Source: Blastochloris tepida (GTDB lineage: Bacteria; Pseudomonadota; Alphaproteobacteria; Rhizobiales; Xanthobacteraceae). Taken from it: DNA of 64,000 nucleotides. The stretch spans positions 2,344,001 through 2,408,000 of the forward strand of contig NZ_AP018907.1 in assembly GCF_003966715.1 (NCBI RefSeq), written 5' to 3'. Of the stretch, positions 27,901 to 35,479 are shown piece by piece. The notes beneath the pieces are model-generated. The model did not search any database and was not told the origin of the DNA. It saw only the letters and a list, made by a program, of their open reading frames with translations. Made by a program: the position numbers and the translations under genes. Position 1 is the stretch's first letter. Each line of letters starts with the position of its first letter.

Positions 27901-28875
27901 CACCCGCGACACCTGCGTGGCGCTGGCGCGAGTGCGGCCCGCCACCGACCACGCGGCGCCGGTGGTCGATTTGCTGGTGCGGTCGACGCGGGGCTCGACG
28001 CGGCAGTGGCCGGCGCGCAGATCGGTGCCGAACCAGGTCACCACCAGCGCGATGCGCTCCAGCGCCGGGCAGAGCGCCTGCAGCCGGTCGAGCGACACGA
28101 CGAGATCGGTGTCGGCGCCCGGCGCGTGGCGGTTCTCGGTCTCGTAGGCGCCGCGACCGACGACGCGGGAGACGGCGCGGGTGTCGTAGCCGAACTCGGT
28201 GGCGCCGGGGATCAGCGTCACGGCGCGGATCATGGTCTCCAGCCGGCCGACCGGACGGATGACCTCGACCTGGATCTGCGGAATGCGGTTGCCGAAGGCG
28301 GCAAGCGGCAGGCGCTCGAACACCAGATAGGCGAGCCCGCGATAGGCCGGCGCCCCACTCGCCCCCTGCTTGGCGAGGATCAGCGGATCGGGCTCCTGGG
28401 TCTCGCTGCCGGGGTGGAGGCGGACGGTCAGCGCCCGCATGTCCAGCGCCTTGCCGTCGGCCCACACCCGGCCGATGCCGGCGACCGGGCCCTCGCAGAG
28501 CCCCAGCGCGAAATTGGCGTAGTAGCGATAGGTGGTCTCGGTGGTCTCGACGCTGCTGCCCCCGCCGCCCTTGCCGCCGCTGGTCTCGGTGCGGGTGGAG
28601 ACCACCTCCTGCAGATTGGTCGCCCAGATCAGCTCGCCCGCCAGCCGCGCGCGGCCATAGAGGCGCGGAATGGCGGCGCCCTCGGTCGAGCCCATCACTT
28701 CGAGATCGTCGAGGCGCGGGCCTTCGCTGGCGCGGTGGGTGGTGGTGCCGAACAGCGCCTTGTCGATCAGCCCGCCGCCGAGTCCGCCCAGCGTGCGGCC
28801 GAGAACGGCGCCGACCGGCCCGCCGAATGCGGCGCCGATCGCGCCGCCGATCGAGGACAGGATCAGCGAGGCCAT
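24973..28875 (-). CDS. GTA gp15-like tail/host-specificity protein with glycoside-hydrolase TIM-barrel domain
   Basis: 1300 aa. The glycine-rich N-terminus (ILSSIGGAIGAAFGGPVGAVLGRTLGG) is typical of the family, followed by IPRLYGRARLAGELIW and YRYYANFALGLCEGPVAGIGRVWADG (phage tail hub). A GTA TIM-barrel glycosidase-like domain spans about 440-730, with DAILVGSEFEALTRVRSG, KISYAANWSEYG, DMVAIDWYPPLADW and WFTELGCPAVDKG, and the C-terminal half is baseplate-like beta modules. It corresponds to RcGTA g15, the megatron-type tip protein for envelope contact. Last of the canonical g10-g15 series; 3 bp after g14. Confidence 0.93.
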   Translation of the reverse strand: MASLILSSIGGAIGAAFGGPVGAVLGRTLGGLGGGLIDKALFGTTTHRASEGPRLDDLEVMGSTEGAAIPRLYGRARLAGELIWATNLQEVVSTRTETSGGKGGGGSSVETTETTYRYYANFALGLCEGPVAGIGRVWADGKALDMRALTVRLHPGSETQEPDPLILAKQGASGAPAYRGLAYLVFERLPLAAFGNRIPQIQVEVIRPVGRLETMIRAVTLIPGATEFGYDTRAVSRVVGRGAYETENRHAPGADTDLVVSLDRLQALCPALERIALVVTWFGTDLRAGHCRVEPRVDRTSKSTTGAAWSVAGRTRASATQVSRVDGRPAFGGTPADGSILRAIAEMKARGLKVTLVPFVMMDIAADNTLADPWTGGASQPAFPWRGRITCDPAPGRPGSPDGTAAATTQVAALFGSARADHFTVSGSAVSYSGPNERTLRRMVLHCAALAKAAGGVDAILVGSEFEALTRVRSGPGAYPAVDQLVALVAEVKKLAGSGTKISYAANWSEYGADVRDSGAEVRFPLDPLWASPDIDMVAIDWYPPLADWRDGVHLDSARAATPHERTYLAANISGGEAFDWFYADDAARQAQIRTPITDGAFGKPWVFRQKDLVGWWMNAHHERAGGSELSTPTAWVPMSKPIWFTELGCPAVDKGANRPSCFPDAKSSEGTLPPFSNGRRDDLIQRRVLEVSLQAFDPAFGAGDDTNPRSPAGLHMVDPAAVHLWTWDARPHPWFPHATDVWSDGPNWETGHWLTGRLGQATLDGLVEAVLAGWDVAADATALKGSLDGYVIDRPMSARDALEPLALACGFSALEAGGALVFRPRGGEAVATLNEDDLVLPVEGDLLKLVRGQESELPLEITLGYTDAEADYRRAAARSRRLVGASRRVSHADLAIVTFDAEAERLAERWLQDAWAGRETASFALPKSRLDLMPGDVVRLVHRNQERLVEITAIVDEEARQVSARGIDPDAFDIAVRPGSARAPEVAPALGPPAVHALDLPALAEPPVLQHLAVFATPWPGAMTLWRSTDGASFEAVAQAALPAIVGETLDDLAPGPLWRWDRAHSVRVQLAGGALAALPESSVLDGGNAAALRHADGSWEVIQFAHAELVAAGIYRLSHLLRGQLGTEHAVKALPAGAPFVVIDRALTAVESDVARIGRPVIWRVGPAGRDHADDAVTELVATPTAVALKPLAPVRVNARRTAAGITIAWIRRTRIGGDGFDLAEVPLGEAVEAYEIDILDGGAVKRTLQAASPFVLYPAASEHADFGTPQTTLSLRVVQMSATAGRGLAAEVTRDVR

Positions 28876-28878
28876 GGT

Positions 28879-29310
28879 TCAGCGCTCCGGAAAGGCGAAG
28901 ACGAAGGCGAGGCGGCGGCGCCACCACGCGGTGAGCGCGACCTCGGCCACCGCCGCGCCGTCATGGGCGTGAACCATGCGCGCGGGTTCGGTCAGAATGG
29001 CCGCGTGCTTGGCCGGCAGGCCGGCGCGCCAGCGGAAGATCAGCACGTCGCCGGGCTGGGCATCGTCGAGCGCGCGCGGCACGAGGTGGCGGCCGGCGGC
29101 CTCGGCCAGCGCCTCGCGGCCCGCCGCTTCCGCCCAATCAGGGGTGTAGGCCGGGGCGATCTCGGGCTCGGAGCCGTAAAGCTCGCGCCACACCCCGCGC
29201 ACCAGGCCGAGGCAATCGCAGCCCACGCCGATGACGGAAGCCTGATGGCGATAGGGTGTGCCGATCCAGCGCCGCGCGGCAGCGACGGCGGCGATGCGGA
29301 TGGGGGACAT
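28879..29310 (-). CDS. NlpC/P60 family tail peptidase (GTA g14)
   Basis: 143 aa from MSPIRIAAVAAARRWIG. The catalytic Cys is in GVGCDCLGLVRGV, the His in LPAKHAAILTE; QPGDVLIFRW is the usual PGD strand before it. Papain-like peptidoglycan peptidase at the tail tip, as in RcGTA g14, locally opening the recipient wall during DNA entry. Downstream it is nearly fused to g15 (3-bp gap), but upstream it is separated from g13 by about 200 bp containing a family-G repeat, unlike the compact arrangement of intact GTAs. Confidence 0.92.
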   Translation of the reverse strand: MSPIRIAAVAAARRWIGTPYRHQASVIGVGCDCLGLVRGVWRELYGSEPEIAPAYTPDWAEAAGREALAEAAGRHLVPRALDDAQPGDVLIFRWRAGLPAKHAAILTEPARMVHAHDGAAVAEVALTAWWRRRLAFVFAFPER

Positions 29311-29351
29311 GGGAAGACCCTTCAAGGGCTGATGGGGGAGCCGCCGCCTGT

Positions 29352-29503
29352 CGTTCCCGGCGAGCACCGCGACAGCGGTGCGAGGGAAGGGAACCCACGA
29401 TCCGCGACGGTCCCAAGGCATTGGTGCGTGTCTGCGAGAGGCCGAGCCCTGGGTCCCCTTCCCTCGCGCGCCTTTGGCGCGCTCGCCGGGGACGACAGCC
29501 CTA
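29352..29503. repeat. Dispersed repeat, family G, within the GTA cluster
   Basis: Left block TTCCCGGCGAGCACCGCG, GCGGTGCGAGGGAAGGGAACCCA; right block TGGGTCCCCTTCCCTCGCGC...GCTCGCCGGGGACGAC, so an overall inverted repeat of about 150 bp. Related copies at 36299 and 37347, all inside the GTA locus. Confidence 0.8.
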
Positions 29504-29510
29504 CCGACGC

Positions 29511-30404
29511 CTACGAACTGCGAGCCCGGCCGTCATTGCCGGGCTCGCCGGCCACCGCATAGCGGATCACCACATCGTTGCCGGGAATGTGCGGAAAGCC
29601 GCGGAAATTGACGGCGTTGGCGAAGCGGTCGCGGCAGGTGGAAAAGCGCTTGTCGCAGCCGGCGGAAAGAACGAACGCATCGCCCGCCGCCATCGGCTGC
29701 GGCGGCTTCTGCCACAGCGCCAGCGCCACGCCCGCGGCGTCCGTGCGGTGCGTCCGGATCTCGACCGCGAGGCCGGCATTGGCACCGCTTTGCCACACCA
29801 GCCGGCCGCCGGTGAACCAGCCATCGGCGAAGGCGGCGAGCCCTCCGGCGAGAAGCCGCGTCGCCGACGACACGGAGGCCACCGTGCCGGCGGCGCGAAA
29901 CGTGGCGGTCGCCAGATCGACGCCGCAGCGCCCGTCGCCGAGGTCGGCGTCGCAGGCCGCGGTGTAGAGCCGGCCGCGCGTCTCATCGAGCCGGCAGGCA
30001 AGGGCGCGCACCTCGACGGTGAAGGCAGCACCGGTGCGCGTCACCTCGCCAAGCTCGCCCGCGCGCAGCAGCACGCGACGCTCCGGCGCACTCCAATCGA
30101 CCAGCCACAGCTCGATCGTCGCGCCGTCGAAGCGGCCGGCGGCGAGGTCGTCCTCGCTGAGCGTGTCGTCGGCGAGCGCGCCGGCCAGTTCGTGGGCGTC
30201 GGCGGCGAAACCGAGAGAACTCGTCACCTCCGAGCCGTCGAACCCGGCGCCGGCACGGCAGAGGATGCCGGCGACGTCGAGGTCGGCGTCGTGCTCGGTG
30301 AAGCCCACCACCACGCCGTCGCGCCGCCGCACGATCCAGCAGCGGGCGAGCGTGGTGGCGCCGCCGGCGAGCGCCGCGGCAAGCGTTTCGGGAAGCGTCC
30401 TCAC
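29511..30404 (-). CDS. DUF2163 domain-containing tail protein (GTA g13)
   Basis: 297 aa from a GTG overlapping the g12 stop (GTGA, 30401-30404). Diagnostic stretches: LARCWIVRRRDGVVVGFTEHD, GFDGSEVTSSLGFAADAHELAG, RGRLYTAACDADLGDGRCGVD and the C-terminal GCDKRFSTCRDRFANAVNFRGFPHIPGND. In RcGTA, g13 forms the tail hub and binds an iron-sulphur cluster; the Cys in GDGRCGVD, GCDKRFSTC and neighbours are retained here. Coupled to g12, expected to be translated in the same operon. Confidence 0.92.
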   Translation of the reverse strand: MRTLPETLAAALAGGATTLARCWIVRRRDGVVVGFTEHDADLDVAGILCRAGAGFDGSEVTSSLGFAADAHELAGALADDTLSEDDLAAGRFDGATIELWLVDWSAPERRVLLRAGELGEVTRTGAAFTVEVRALACRLDETRGRLYTAACDADLGDGRCGVDLATATFRAAGTVASVSSATRLLAGGLAAFADGWFTGGRLVWQSGANAGLAVEIRTHRTDAAGVALALWQKPPQPMAAGDAFVLSAGCDKRFSTCRDRFANAVNFRGFPHIPGNDVVIRYAVAGEPGNDGRARSS

Positions 30405-31030
30405 AGCCGGATCTCCACCACCGGAATGGACGGGATCTCGCCGGCCGCGAAGGCCGAGAGATCGATGTCGAGCCGGTCGGCATCGAAGCGCACCGGCACG
30501 TCGAACAGGAAGCCGGCACTGACCACCACGCCCATGGCCGGGGCAGCGGCGAAGGTGACGAGGCCGGTCGCCGAATCGACCGCGAACCCCGCCGCCTGCG
30601 CGACGCCGCCCAGCGCAACCTGCACGCTGCCCGCGACCGGCTTGACGATGGGGCGCACATAGGGCGCGTGCGCGCCGCCATAGGTCTTCACCAGCTGGAA
30701 GGCGGTGCGGATTCCATCGCCGACCCCCAGCGGCTGGTCGGTGGCCGCGACCGCCCCGTCCGGCGGGCCGGAGGCATGGTCGAGCCGGTCGCGCCAGCGG
30801 AAGCCGTAGAGCCGGCCGCGCCGCTCCTCGAAGAAGGCGACGACGCCGGCCAGCGCCGTCAGCGACTTGACGCCGTAGCCGGCGTTCCAGCGCCGTCGCG
30901 AATGCGCCCAGCGGGCGTTGCGCTCCTCGCGGCCGGAGCCGAGCGAGACGATCTCGGTCTTGCGTTCGGGGCCGCCGCGGGCGCCCAGCGCCACATCGAG
31001 CGGGAACAGGATGTCGTGGAAGGCGGGCAC
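30401..31030 (-). CDS. DUF2460 domain-containing distal tail protein (GTA g12)
   Basis: 209 aa, matching the family length. Start MPAFHDILFPLDVALGARGGP, then RWAHSRRRWNAGYGVKSL, VVAFFEERRGRLYGFRWRD (the signature of TIGR02217/DUF2460), GDGIRTAFQLVKTY and the ending IPSIPVVEIRL. It forms the distal ring of the tail. Upstream on the same strand g11 should follow directly, but a 650-bp interval with a MITE-like element and an opposite-strand DUF465 gene intervenes. Confidence 0.93.
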   Translation of the reverse strand: MPAFHDILFPLDVALGARGGPERKTEIVSLGSGREERNARWAHSRRRWNAGYGVKSLTALAGVVAFFEERRGRLYGFRWRDRLDHASGPPDGAVAATDQPLGVGDGIRTAFQLVKTYGGAHAPYVRPIVKPVAGSVQVALGGVAQAAGFAVDSATGLVTFAAAPAMGVVVSAGFLFDVPVRFDADRLDIDLSAFAAGEIPSIPVVEIRL

Positions 31031-31060
31031 GTGTTGCTCCCATCCGGAAATCGGCCATGA

Positions 31061-31181
31061 TGCGGGTTTCCGGCCGGTCCCTTCGGGATGCCGGAAGCGG
31101 CCTCGCCGAAAATCCTTGATCGGATGAGGATTTTTCGGAGATCGGAATACGGTTCTCCGGCTTGATCAGCCGGAAGCCGTA
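31061..31181. mobile_element. MITE-like 121-bp element, family F, copy 1
   Basis: Ends TGCGGGTTTCCGG and CCGGAAGCCGTA, flanked by TGA on both sides (31058-31060 and 31182-31184). The interior has CCCTTCGGGATGCCGG, CTCGCCGAAAATCC and GGATTTTTCGGAGA inverted segments. Same length and layout as the copies at 53029 and 57438. Sits 30 bp upstream of g12. Confidence 0.85.
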
Positions 31182-31398
31182 TGATCCATCGCAATGCGGA
31201 CCCCGCGCGGGCCGCCGCAGACTTCGTGCAATATCCGGAAGATCCTCGGATGATCCGGATTCCGATTCTGGCGGAACCGCCCGTTCGACAAACGGGTTTT
31301 CCGCCGGCAGGACTGCGAAACGCCGGCCGTTCCGGCCGGTTTTCGCAACATCTCCGCGCCGCGACCCAATCCGCGCCGCGACACAAGGAGTGCGAGTG

Positions 31399-31647
31399 AT
31401 GAGCCACGTTCGCCACGAGCTCGACGAGGAATTCCCCGCCGATGCCGAAACCATCCGCCGCCTGGCCGGCGAGAACGCCGAATTCGCCGCGCTGGCGGAG
31501 CGCTATCATCTCGTCAATGGCGAAATTCATCGCATCGAGACTGGCGAAGACCCTGCCTCCGACGTGCGCTGGGAGGATCTGAAGAAGGAGCGGCTGATGC
31601 TGAAGGACAGCATCGCCAAGCAGATCACCACCCTCACGAAAGCCTGA
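31399..31647 (+). CDS. DUF465 (YdcH-like) small coiled-coil protein
   Basis: 82 aa, start fixed by AAGGAG 8 bp before ATG 31399. The whole protein is one helical hairpin: SHVRHELDEEFPADAETIRRL, AALAERYHLVNGEIHRIET, then LKKERLMLKDSIAKQI. DUF465 proteins are small, cytosolic and widespread in alphaproteobacteria, without an established function. It is encoded opposite to the GTA genes between g11 and g12, where intact GTAs have nothing, and is therefore an inserted passenger together with the adjacent family-F element. Confidence 0.88.
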   Translation: MSHVRHELDEEFPADAETIRRLAGENAEFAALAERYHLVNGEIHRIETGEDPASDVRWEDLKKERLMLKDSIAKQITTLTKA

Positions 31648-31686
31648 CAATTACCACTTTAAGGCGAAACCGCCGGCTGCGGACCC

Positions 31687-32250
31687 TCACAAGGTTCGCT
31701 GGCCGCGCGCCACGGCGCGGGCGAGCAGGCTCGCGATCTGCGCCTCCGAGCGGCGGAAACTCGCCGCATCCGCGGTCGTCACATTGACGACGACCGACGC
31801 GGGTGCGGCGCCATTCGTATCCGTGCGCACGCCGAGCCGGCCATCGGCGCCGCGCGCCAGCGGCACGATGGCCTCGGCGCCGCTCTCGCCCATCAGGCCA
31901 AGCCCCGCCGGCATCGCGAACAGCGACGGTGCGCCGACCACGCCGCCCTTGGCGAAGGCGGTGACCTCGCCTGCACCCGAGGCCGCGAACGCCCCATGCG
32001 TCAGGCCGGCGAGGTTCGCGGCGATCAGCTTGCCCGCGGCGTCGGCGCCGATCTTCAGCAGCCGCAGGCCGAGCGTCTTCAGCACGTCGTCGAACGCCTT
32101 GCCCTCGGTGGTGGCCGCCTTCATCGCCGTCGAGATGGCGGAGCCGAAGCTGCGGGCGGCGGCGGAGAGATCGGCCATTTCATTGCGCGCATCCGACAGC
32201 GTGGCGGTGGCCTCGCGCAGATCGGCCGCGGCGAAATCGTCGTCGTCCAT
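31687..32250 (-). CDS. Short tape-measure-like protein (GTA g11)
   Basis: 187 aa from MDDDDFAAADLREA with GGGAGA upstream. Helical N-terminus, then FGSAISTAMKAATTEGKAFDDVLKTLGLRLLKIGADA, TAFAKGGVVGAPSLFAMP and GLMGESGAEAIVPLARGADGRLGV, the typical signature of the short GTA tape measure. It sets tail length, and the small size fits the short GTA tail. TGATG overlap with g10.1 upstream shows coupling. Confidence 0.9.
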   Translation of the reverse strand: MDDDDFAAADLREATATLSDARNEMADLSAAARSFGSAISTAMKAATTEGKAFDDVLKTLGLRLLKIGADAAGKLIAANLAGLTHGAFAASGAGEVTAFAKGGVVGAPSLFAMPAGLGLMGESGAEAIVPLARGADGRLGVRTDTNGAAPASVVVNVTTADAASFRRSEAQIASLLARAVARGQRTL

Positions 32251-32435
32251 CACGGTCTCCCATCCGGATGATGCGCCATCAGCGCCTCGAGCGTCGCGCG
32301 GTCGAGCGGCGGCGGCGCATCGCGCATGAGGGCGCGCGCGGCATGCGCGAGTTCGCACGGCGTCGCCGCCCACACCGCATCCGGCGGCCAGCGCAGCACG
32401 CCGAAGGCGAAGCTCAGCCAGCGCCGCCAGGGCAC
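32250..32435 (-). CDS. Tail assembly chaperone-like small protein (GTA g10.1, rcc01693 type)
   Basis: 61 aa from the GTG at 32435 (VPWRRWLSFAFGVLRWPPDAVWAATPCELAHAARAL). The FGVLRWPPDAVW motif and the length match the small GTA protein encoded between g10 and the tape measure, which corresponds to the frameshift extension of tail chaperones in phages. It overlaps the 3' end of g10 in another frame and ends one base into the g11 ATG. Start codon assigned by similarity of position only. Confidence 0.78.
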   Translation of the reverse strand: MPWRRWLSFAFGVLRWPPDAVWAATPCELAHAARALMRDAPPPLDRATLEALMAHHPDGRP

Positions 32436-32803
32436 GAGGCCGCGTCCATCGCCCGGACCGCCGCCGGTCCGGGCTGGGGAGGGTTTGGCGCGTCCTCCGG
32501 CGCGAAGGTGGCGACGAGAAGATCGGCGGCGAGCCGCACCAGCCCGCGCGCGCCCTCGGGGTGGGTCAGCGCCAGCACCTCTGCCTCGCCGATCGCCTCG
32601 CCCGCGCCGCGCAGGCCGGCGCCGATGATGGCCGCGACCTCGCGCGCCGCCAGCCGCCCGCCCTCGAAGCGCGCGGCGAGCGTTGCAAGATCGGGCGCGC
32701 CCAGCGCCTGTTCGAGTTCGGCCAGCGCGCCGAGCGTCAGCACCAGGCGCCGGCGGCGGCCGGAGAGCTCCGCCTCGATCTCGCCGCGGTATCGGTTGGG
32801 CAT
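32414..32803 (-). CDS. Gene transfer agent family protein, tail chaperone (GTA g10, Phage_TAC_11)
   Basis: 129 aa. MPNRYRGEIEAELSGRRRRLVLTLGALAELEQALG is characteristic of the GTA gp10 family, followed by RFEGGRLAAREVAAIIGAGLRGAGE. It acts during tail assembly together with g10.1. It is the first gene left of IS copy 2 (48 bp away). In canonical order it should follow the major tail gene g9, which now lies 5.1 kb away on the other strand. Confidence 0.9.
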   Translation of the reverse strand: MPNRYRGEIEAELSGRRRRLVLTLGALAELEQALGAPDLATLAARFEGGRLAAREVAAIIGAGLRGAGEAIGEAEVLALTHPEGARGLVRLAADLLVATFAPEDAPNPPQPGPAAVRAMDAASCPGGAG

Positions 32804-32858
32804 GATGGGTCTCGCAAGCTGTCGTCCCGGGCAAGCAGCGAAGCTGCGCGAGCAACTG

Positions 32859-33827
32859 TCATGCGGTTTTGGGGTCTCGCCAGGGTTTGTTGTCTCGAAT
32901 CATGGCGTTGAGGATGGTCAGGAGCTTTCGAGCGATGGCGATGAGGGCGACCTTGGCGGGTTTTCCGCGGGCTTTGAGGTCGGCGTAGAGCTGTTTGGCC
33001 CACGGGTTCCAGTGGATGGCGGCGAAGGCGGCGAGATAGCAGGCGCGCTTGAGCGCGCGGCGTCCGGCCTCGATATGGGCCGGCCGCCGCGCTTTGCCGC
33101 TGTCGTTGCGATAGGGTGCGCAGCCGCCGATGGCACCGGCTTGGCGGGGGGTGAACCGGCCGAGTTCGGGAGCTTCTGCGAGCAGGACGCGGGCCGTCTT
33201 GTTGGCGATCCCCGGCACCGAGGTGATGATCTTGGCCTTGGCGTCCATCGCCGGATCGGCGGCGATCAACGCCTCGATGGCCTGTTCGGCCGCGGCGACG
33301 GTCTCGCGCAGGGCGGCGATTTCGGCATCGAGCCGGGCGGTGATGGCCGCCAGGGTGGGGTGGGCCTTGCGGTTCTCGAGGCGGCGGATGTCGGCCTCGG
33401 CGCGGGTGATTTCGCGCACCCAGGCGGTCAGGTCGCTCTGCGCTTGCGAGGGCTCCGGGAACGGCCGGCAGGGGTGATGCAGCATGAAGGCGCGGATGAT
33501 GCGGGCGTCGAGCGGATCGCTCTTGGCGCGCTGGCCGCAGGCCTTGGCGAACTGGCGGCAGCGCCAGCTGTCGACCTGCAGCACGGTGAGGCCGGCCTCG
33601 CGCAGCACCGCGACCGCCAGGCGTTCATAGCCGCCGGTCGGCTCCAGGCCGGCGGTGGTGAGCCCGGCCTTCACCAGGCGCCTGGCCAAGCGCTGGAGAG
33701 CCGCGGGGGTGTTATCGACGCGCTCGACCTTGGTGTCGTCGAAGGCGATGTCGAGCCAGTCCTTGGAGACATCGATGCCCACAAGGTGGGTGGCAAACGG
33801 CGTCGGGTGTGGCAGCATGGCAAGCAT
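32859..33827 (-). CDS. IS110-family transposase (copy 2)
   Basis: 322 aa, MLAMLPHPTP start. Identical organisation to copy 1: DEDD residues D19, E62, D104, D107 and the C-terminal serine region APYRNDSGK. Intact, so potentially able to supply recombinase for all four copies. Confidence 0.93.
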   Translation of the reverse strand: MLAMLPHPTPFATHLVGIDVSKDWLDIAFDDTKVERVDNTPAALQRLARRLVKAGLTTAGLEPTGGYERLAVAVLREAGLTVLQVDSWRCRQFAKACGQRAKSDPLDARIIRAFMLHHPCRPFPEPSQAQSDLTAWVREITRAEADIRRLENRKAHPTLAAITARLDAEIAALRETVAAAEQAIEALIAADPAMDAKAKIITSVPGIANKTARVLLAEAPELGRFTPRQAGAIGGCAPYRNDSGKARRPAHIEAGRRALKRACYLAAFAAIHWNPWAKQLYADLKARGKPAKVALIAIARKLLTILNAMIRDNKPWRDPKTA

Positions 33828-34006
33828 CCCAGGCTTGGAAGCGGGGTCAAAAGCCCCGTGCAACTGTTCGGGTTGGCTTGGGACGGACGGCCGCTTCTGC
33901 TCGCGACGGCCTCGAAGGCTCACCCGGGATACGGCGTGCCGCCCGCACCGGCTCGGGGTGGCCACCCCGAGCCGGTGCACCCATCAAAGCACAGTTCGCC
34001 GTTCCA
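33828..34006 (-). ncRNA. Putative IS110 bridge RNA region (copy 2)
   Basis: Same non-coding left end as analysed for copy 3, with unchanged guide segments; points toward the capsid gene. Confidence 0.6.
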
Positions 34007-34115
34007 ACCCGGGATCGTCATCCGAAGGCAGCACCAATCCTGAATACGGTCCCGGCTCGGCGCTGCGCGCCGTCCGGGACGACGCATCTGACCGTTCAAA
34101 CCAAAGGATCCGCTC

Positions 34116-35363
34116 ATGACCGTCGCCTCGCCCGAGACCAAGGCCATCACCCCTGAGATGCAGGCCGCGCACGATGCGCTCAACGACACCTTCGCCGCCT
34201 ATCGCGACGCCAATGACGAGCGGCTCGCGGCGCTGGAGCGGCGTTCGTCCGCCGACGTGCTGAGCGAGGAGAAGGTGGCGCGCATCGACGCCGCGCTGGA
34301 GCGCCAGCAGGCGATCCTCGACGAGCTGGCGGTGAAGGCGCGCCGCCCGGCGCTCGGCACCGGCGAGCGCGCGGGCGACGATGCCGCGCGCCGCGAGCAC
34401 AAGTCGGCGTTCGATGCCTATGTGCGCACCGGCGAGACCGCGGGCCTGAAGCGGCTGGAGAAGAAGGCGCTGTCGGCCGGCACAGGCGCCGACGGCGGCT
34501 ACACCGTGACCGTCGAGGTCGAGCGCGAGATCGGCCGGCGCCTCGCCGCCATCTCGCCGATCCGCGCCATCTCCGGCGTGCGCGAGATCTCGCTTGGCAC
34601 CTATCGCAAACCGTTCATGACCACCGGCTTCTCCGCCGGCTGGGTCGCCGAGACCGGCGCCCGCGCCCAGACCAATACGCCCACGCTCGACGAGCTGGCG
34701 TTTCCCGCGGCCGAGCTCTACGCCATGCCGGCGGCGACACCGACGCTCTTGGAAGACTCCGCCATCGACATCGAGCAGTGGATCGCCGCGGAAGTGGAGA
34801 CCGCGTTCGCCGAGCAGGAGGGCACGGCGTTCGTCACCGGCGACGGCAACGGCAAGCCCAAGGGCTTTGTCGCCTGCACCACCGTCGCCAATTCGGCCTG
34901 GCAGTGGGGCAAGCTCGGCTTCGTCGCCACCGGCGCCGCCGGGGCGTTCCCGGCGGCCAATCCGTCCGACGTGCTGGTCGATCTGGTCTATGCGCTGCGC
35001 GCCGGCTATCGCCAGAACGGCACCTTTGTGATGAACCGCAAGACCCAGAGCGCAGTGCGCAAGTTCAAGGACGCGCAGGGCAACTATCTGTGGCAGCCGC
35101 CGGCGAGCGCCGATGGCCGCGCGTCGCTGATGACGTTCCCCATCGTCGAAGCCGAGGACATGCCGGACATCGGCGCGAATGCGCTTGCCATCGCGTTTGG
35201 CGATTTCCGCCGCGGCTATCTGGTGGTCGACCGCCAGGGGGTGCGGATTTTGCGCGATCCCTATTCCGCCAAGCCCTACGTGCTGTTCTACACCACCAAG
35301 CGCGTCGGCGGCGGCGTGCAGGATTTCGACGCCATCAAGCTGTTGAAGTTCGCCGAGAGTTGA
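34116..35363 (+). CDS. HK97-fold major capsid protein (GTA g5)
   Basis: 415 aa, full family length. A helical N-terminal delta-like domain (about 1-110, with ERLAALERRSSADVLSEEKV) is followed by the HK97 capsid core: KALSAGTGADGGYTV, REIGRRLAAISPIRA, WVAETGARAQTNTP, EQEGTAFVTGDGNGKPKGF, and the C-terminal DFRRGYLVVDRQGVRILRDPY. In HK97-type heads the N-terminal part is removed by the prohead protease, but no such protease gene is found here. It is the first gene of the inverted block (capsid to g9, plus strand) and lies 108 bp from IS copy 2, with a family-A arm between. Confidence 0.94.
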   Translation: MTVASPETKAITPEMQAAHDALNDTFAAYRDANDERLAALERRSSADVLSEEKVARIDAALERQQAILDELAVKARRPALGTGERAGDDAARREHKSAFDAYVRTGETAGLKRLEKKALSAGTGADGGYTVTVEVEREIGRRLAAISPIRAISGVREISLGTYRKPFMTTGFSAGWVAETGARAQTNTPTLDELAFPAAELYAMPAATPTLLEDSAIDIEQWIAAEVETAFAEQEGTAFVTGDGNGKPKGFVACTTVANSAWQWGKLGFVATGAAGAFPAANPSDVLVDLVYALRAGYRQNGTFVMNRKTQSAVRKFKDAQGNYLWQPPASADGRASLMTFPIVEAEDMPDIGANALAIAFGDFRRGYLVVDRQGVRILRDPYSAKPYVLFYTTKRVGGGVQDFDAIKLLKFAES

Positions 35364-35392
35364 CGGGAGCCGTCATCCCGGCGTGAGGTCGG

Positions 35393-35468
35393 TAGGGCGG
35401 AATAGCGAAGCGTATTCCGCCGTTCCTGTTTCGCACCTCGGCGCAATACGCTTCGCTATTCCGCCCTA
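35393..35468. repeat. Inverted repeat, family B
   Basis: TAGGGCGGAATAGCGAAGCG ... CGCTTCGCTATTCCGCCCTA, near-perfect inverted repeat around a 25-bp centre. Lies between the capsid gene and the S1 protease passenger gene. Confidence 0.85.
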
Positions 35469-35479
35469 CGTGACCGCCG

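Larger units (their letters stand above)
32851..34008 (-). mobile_element. IS110-family insertion sequence, copy 2
   Basis: Same 1156-bp element as copy 1. Left junction AG|CAACTGTC at 32851, right junction CGTTCCA|AC at 34006-34008, so the core reads GT on the L side and CT on the R side. Its two flanking half-palindromes do not belong together: the left (CGTCCCGGGCAAGCAGCG, up to 32850) is of arm-2 type, the right (CCCGGGATCGTCATCC, from 34007) is of arm-1 type. Copy 3 shows the reciprocal mismatch. Confidence 0.93.

Noticed and set aside
24967..29562. 1531-aa plus-strand open frame across the tail genes
   Set aside because: Antisense shadow of the g15-g13 genes; composition is typical of the complement of GC-rich coding DNA, with no recognisable fold.
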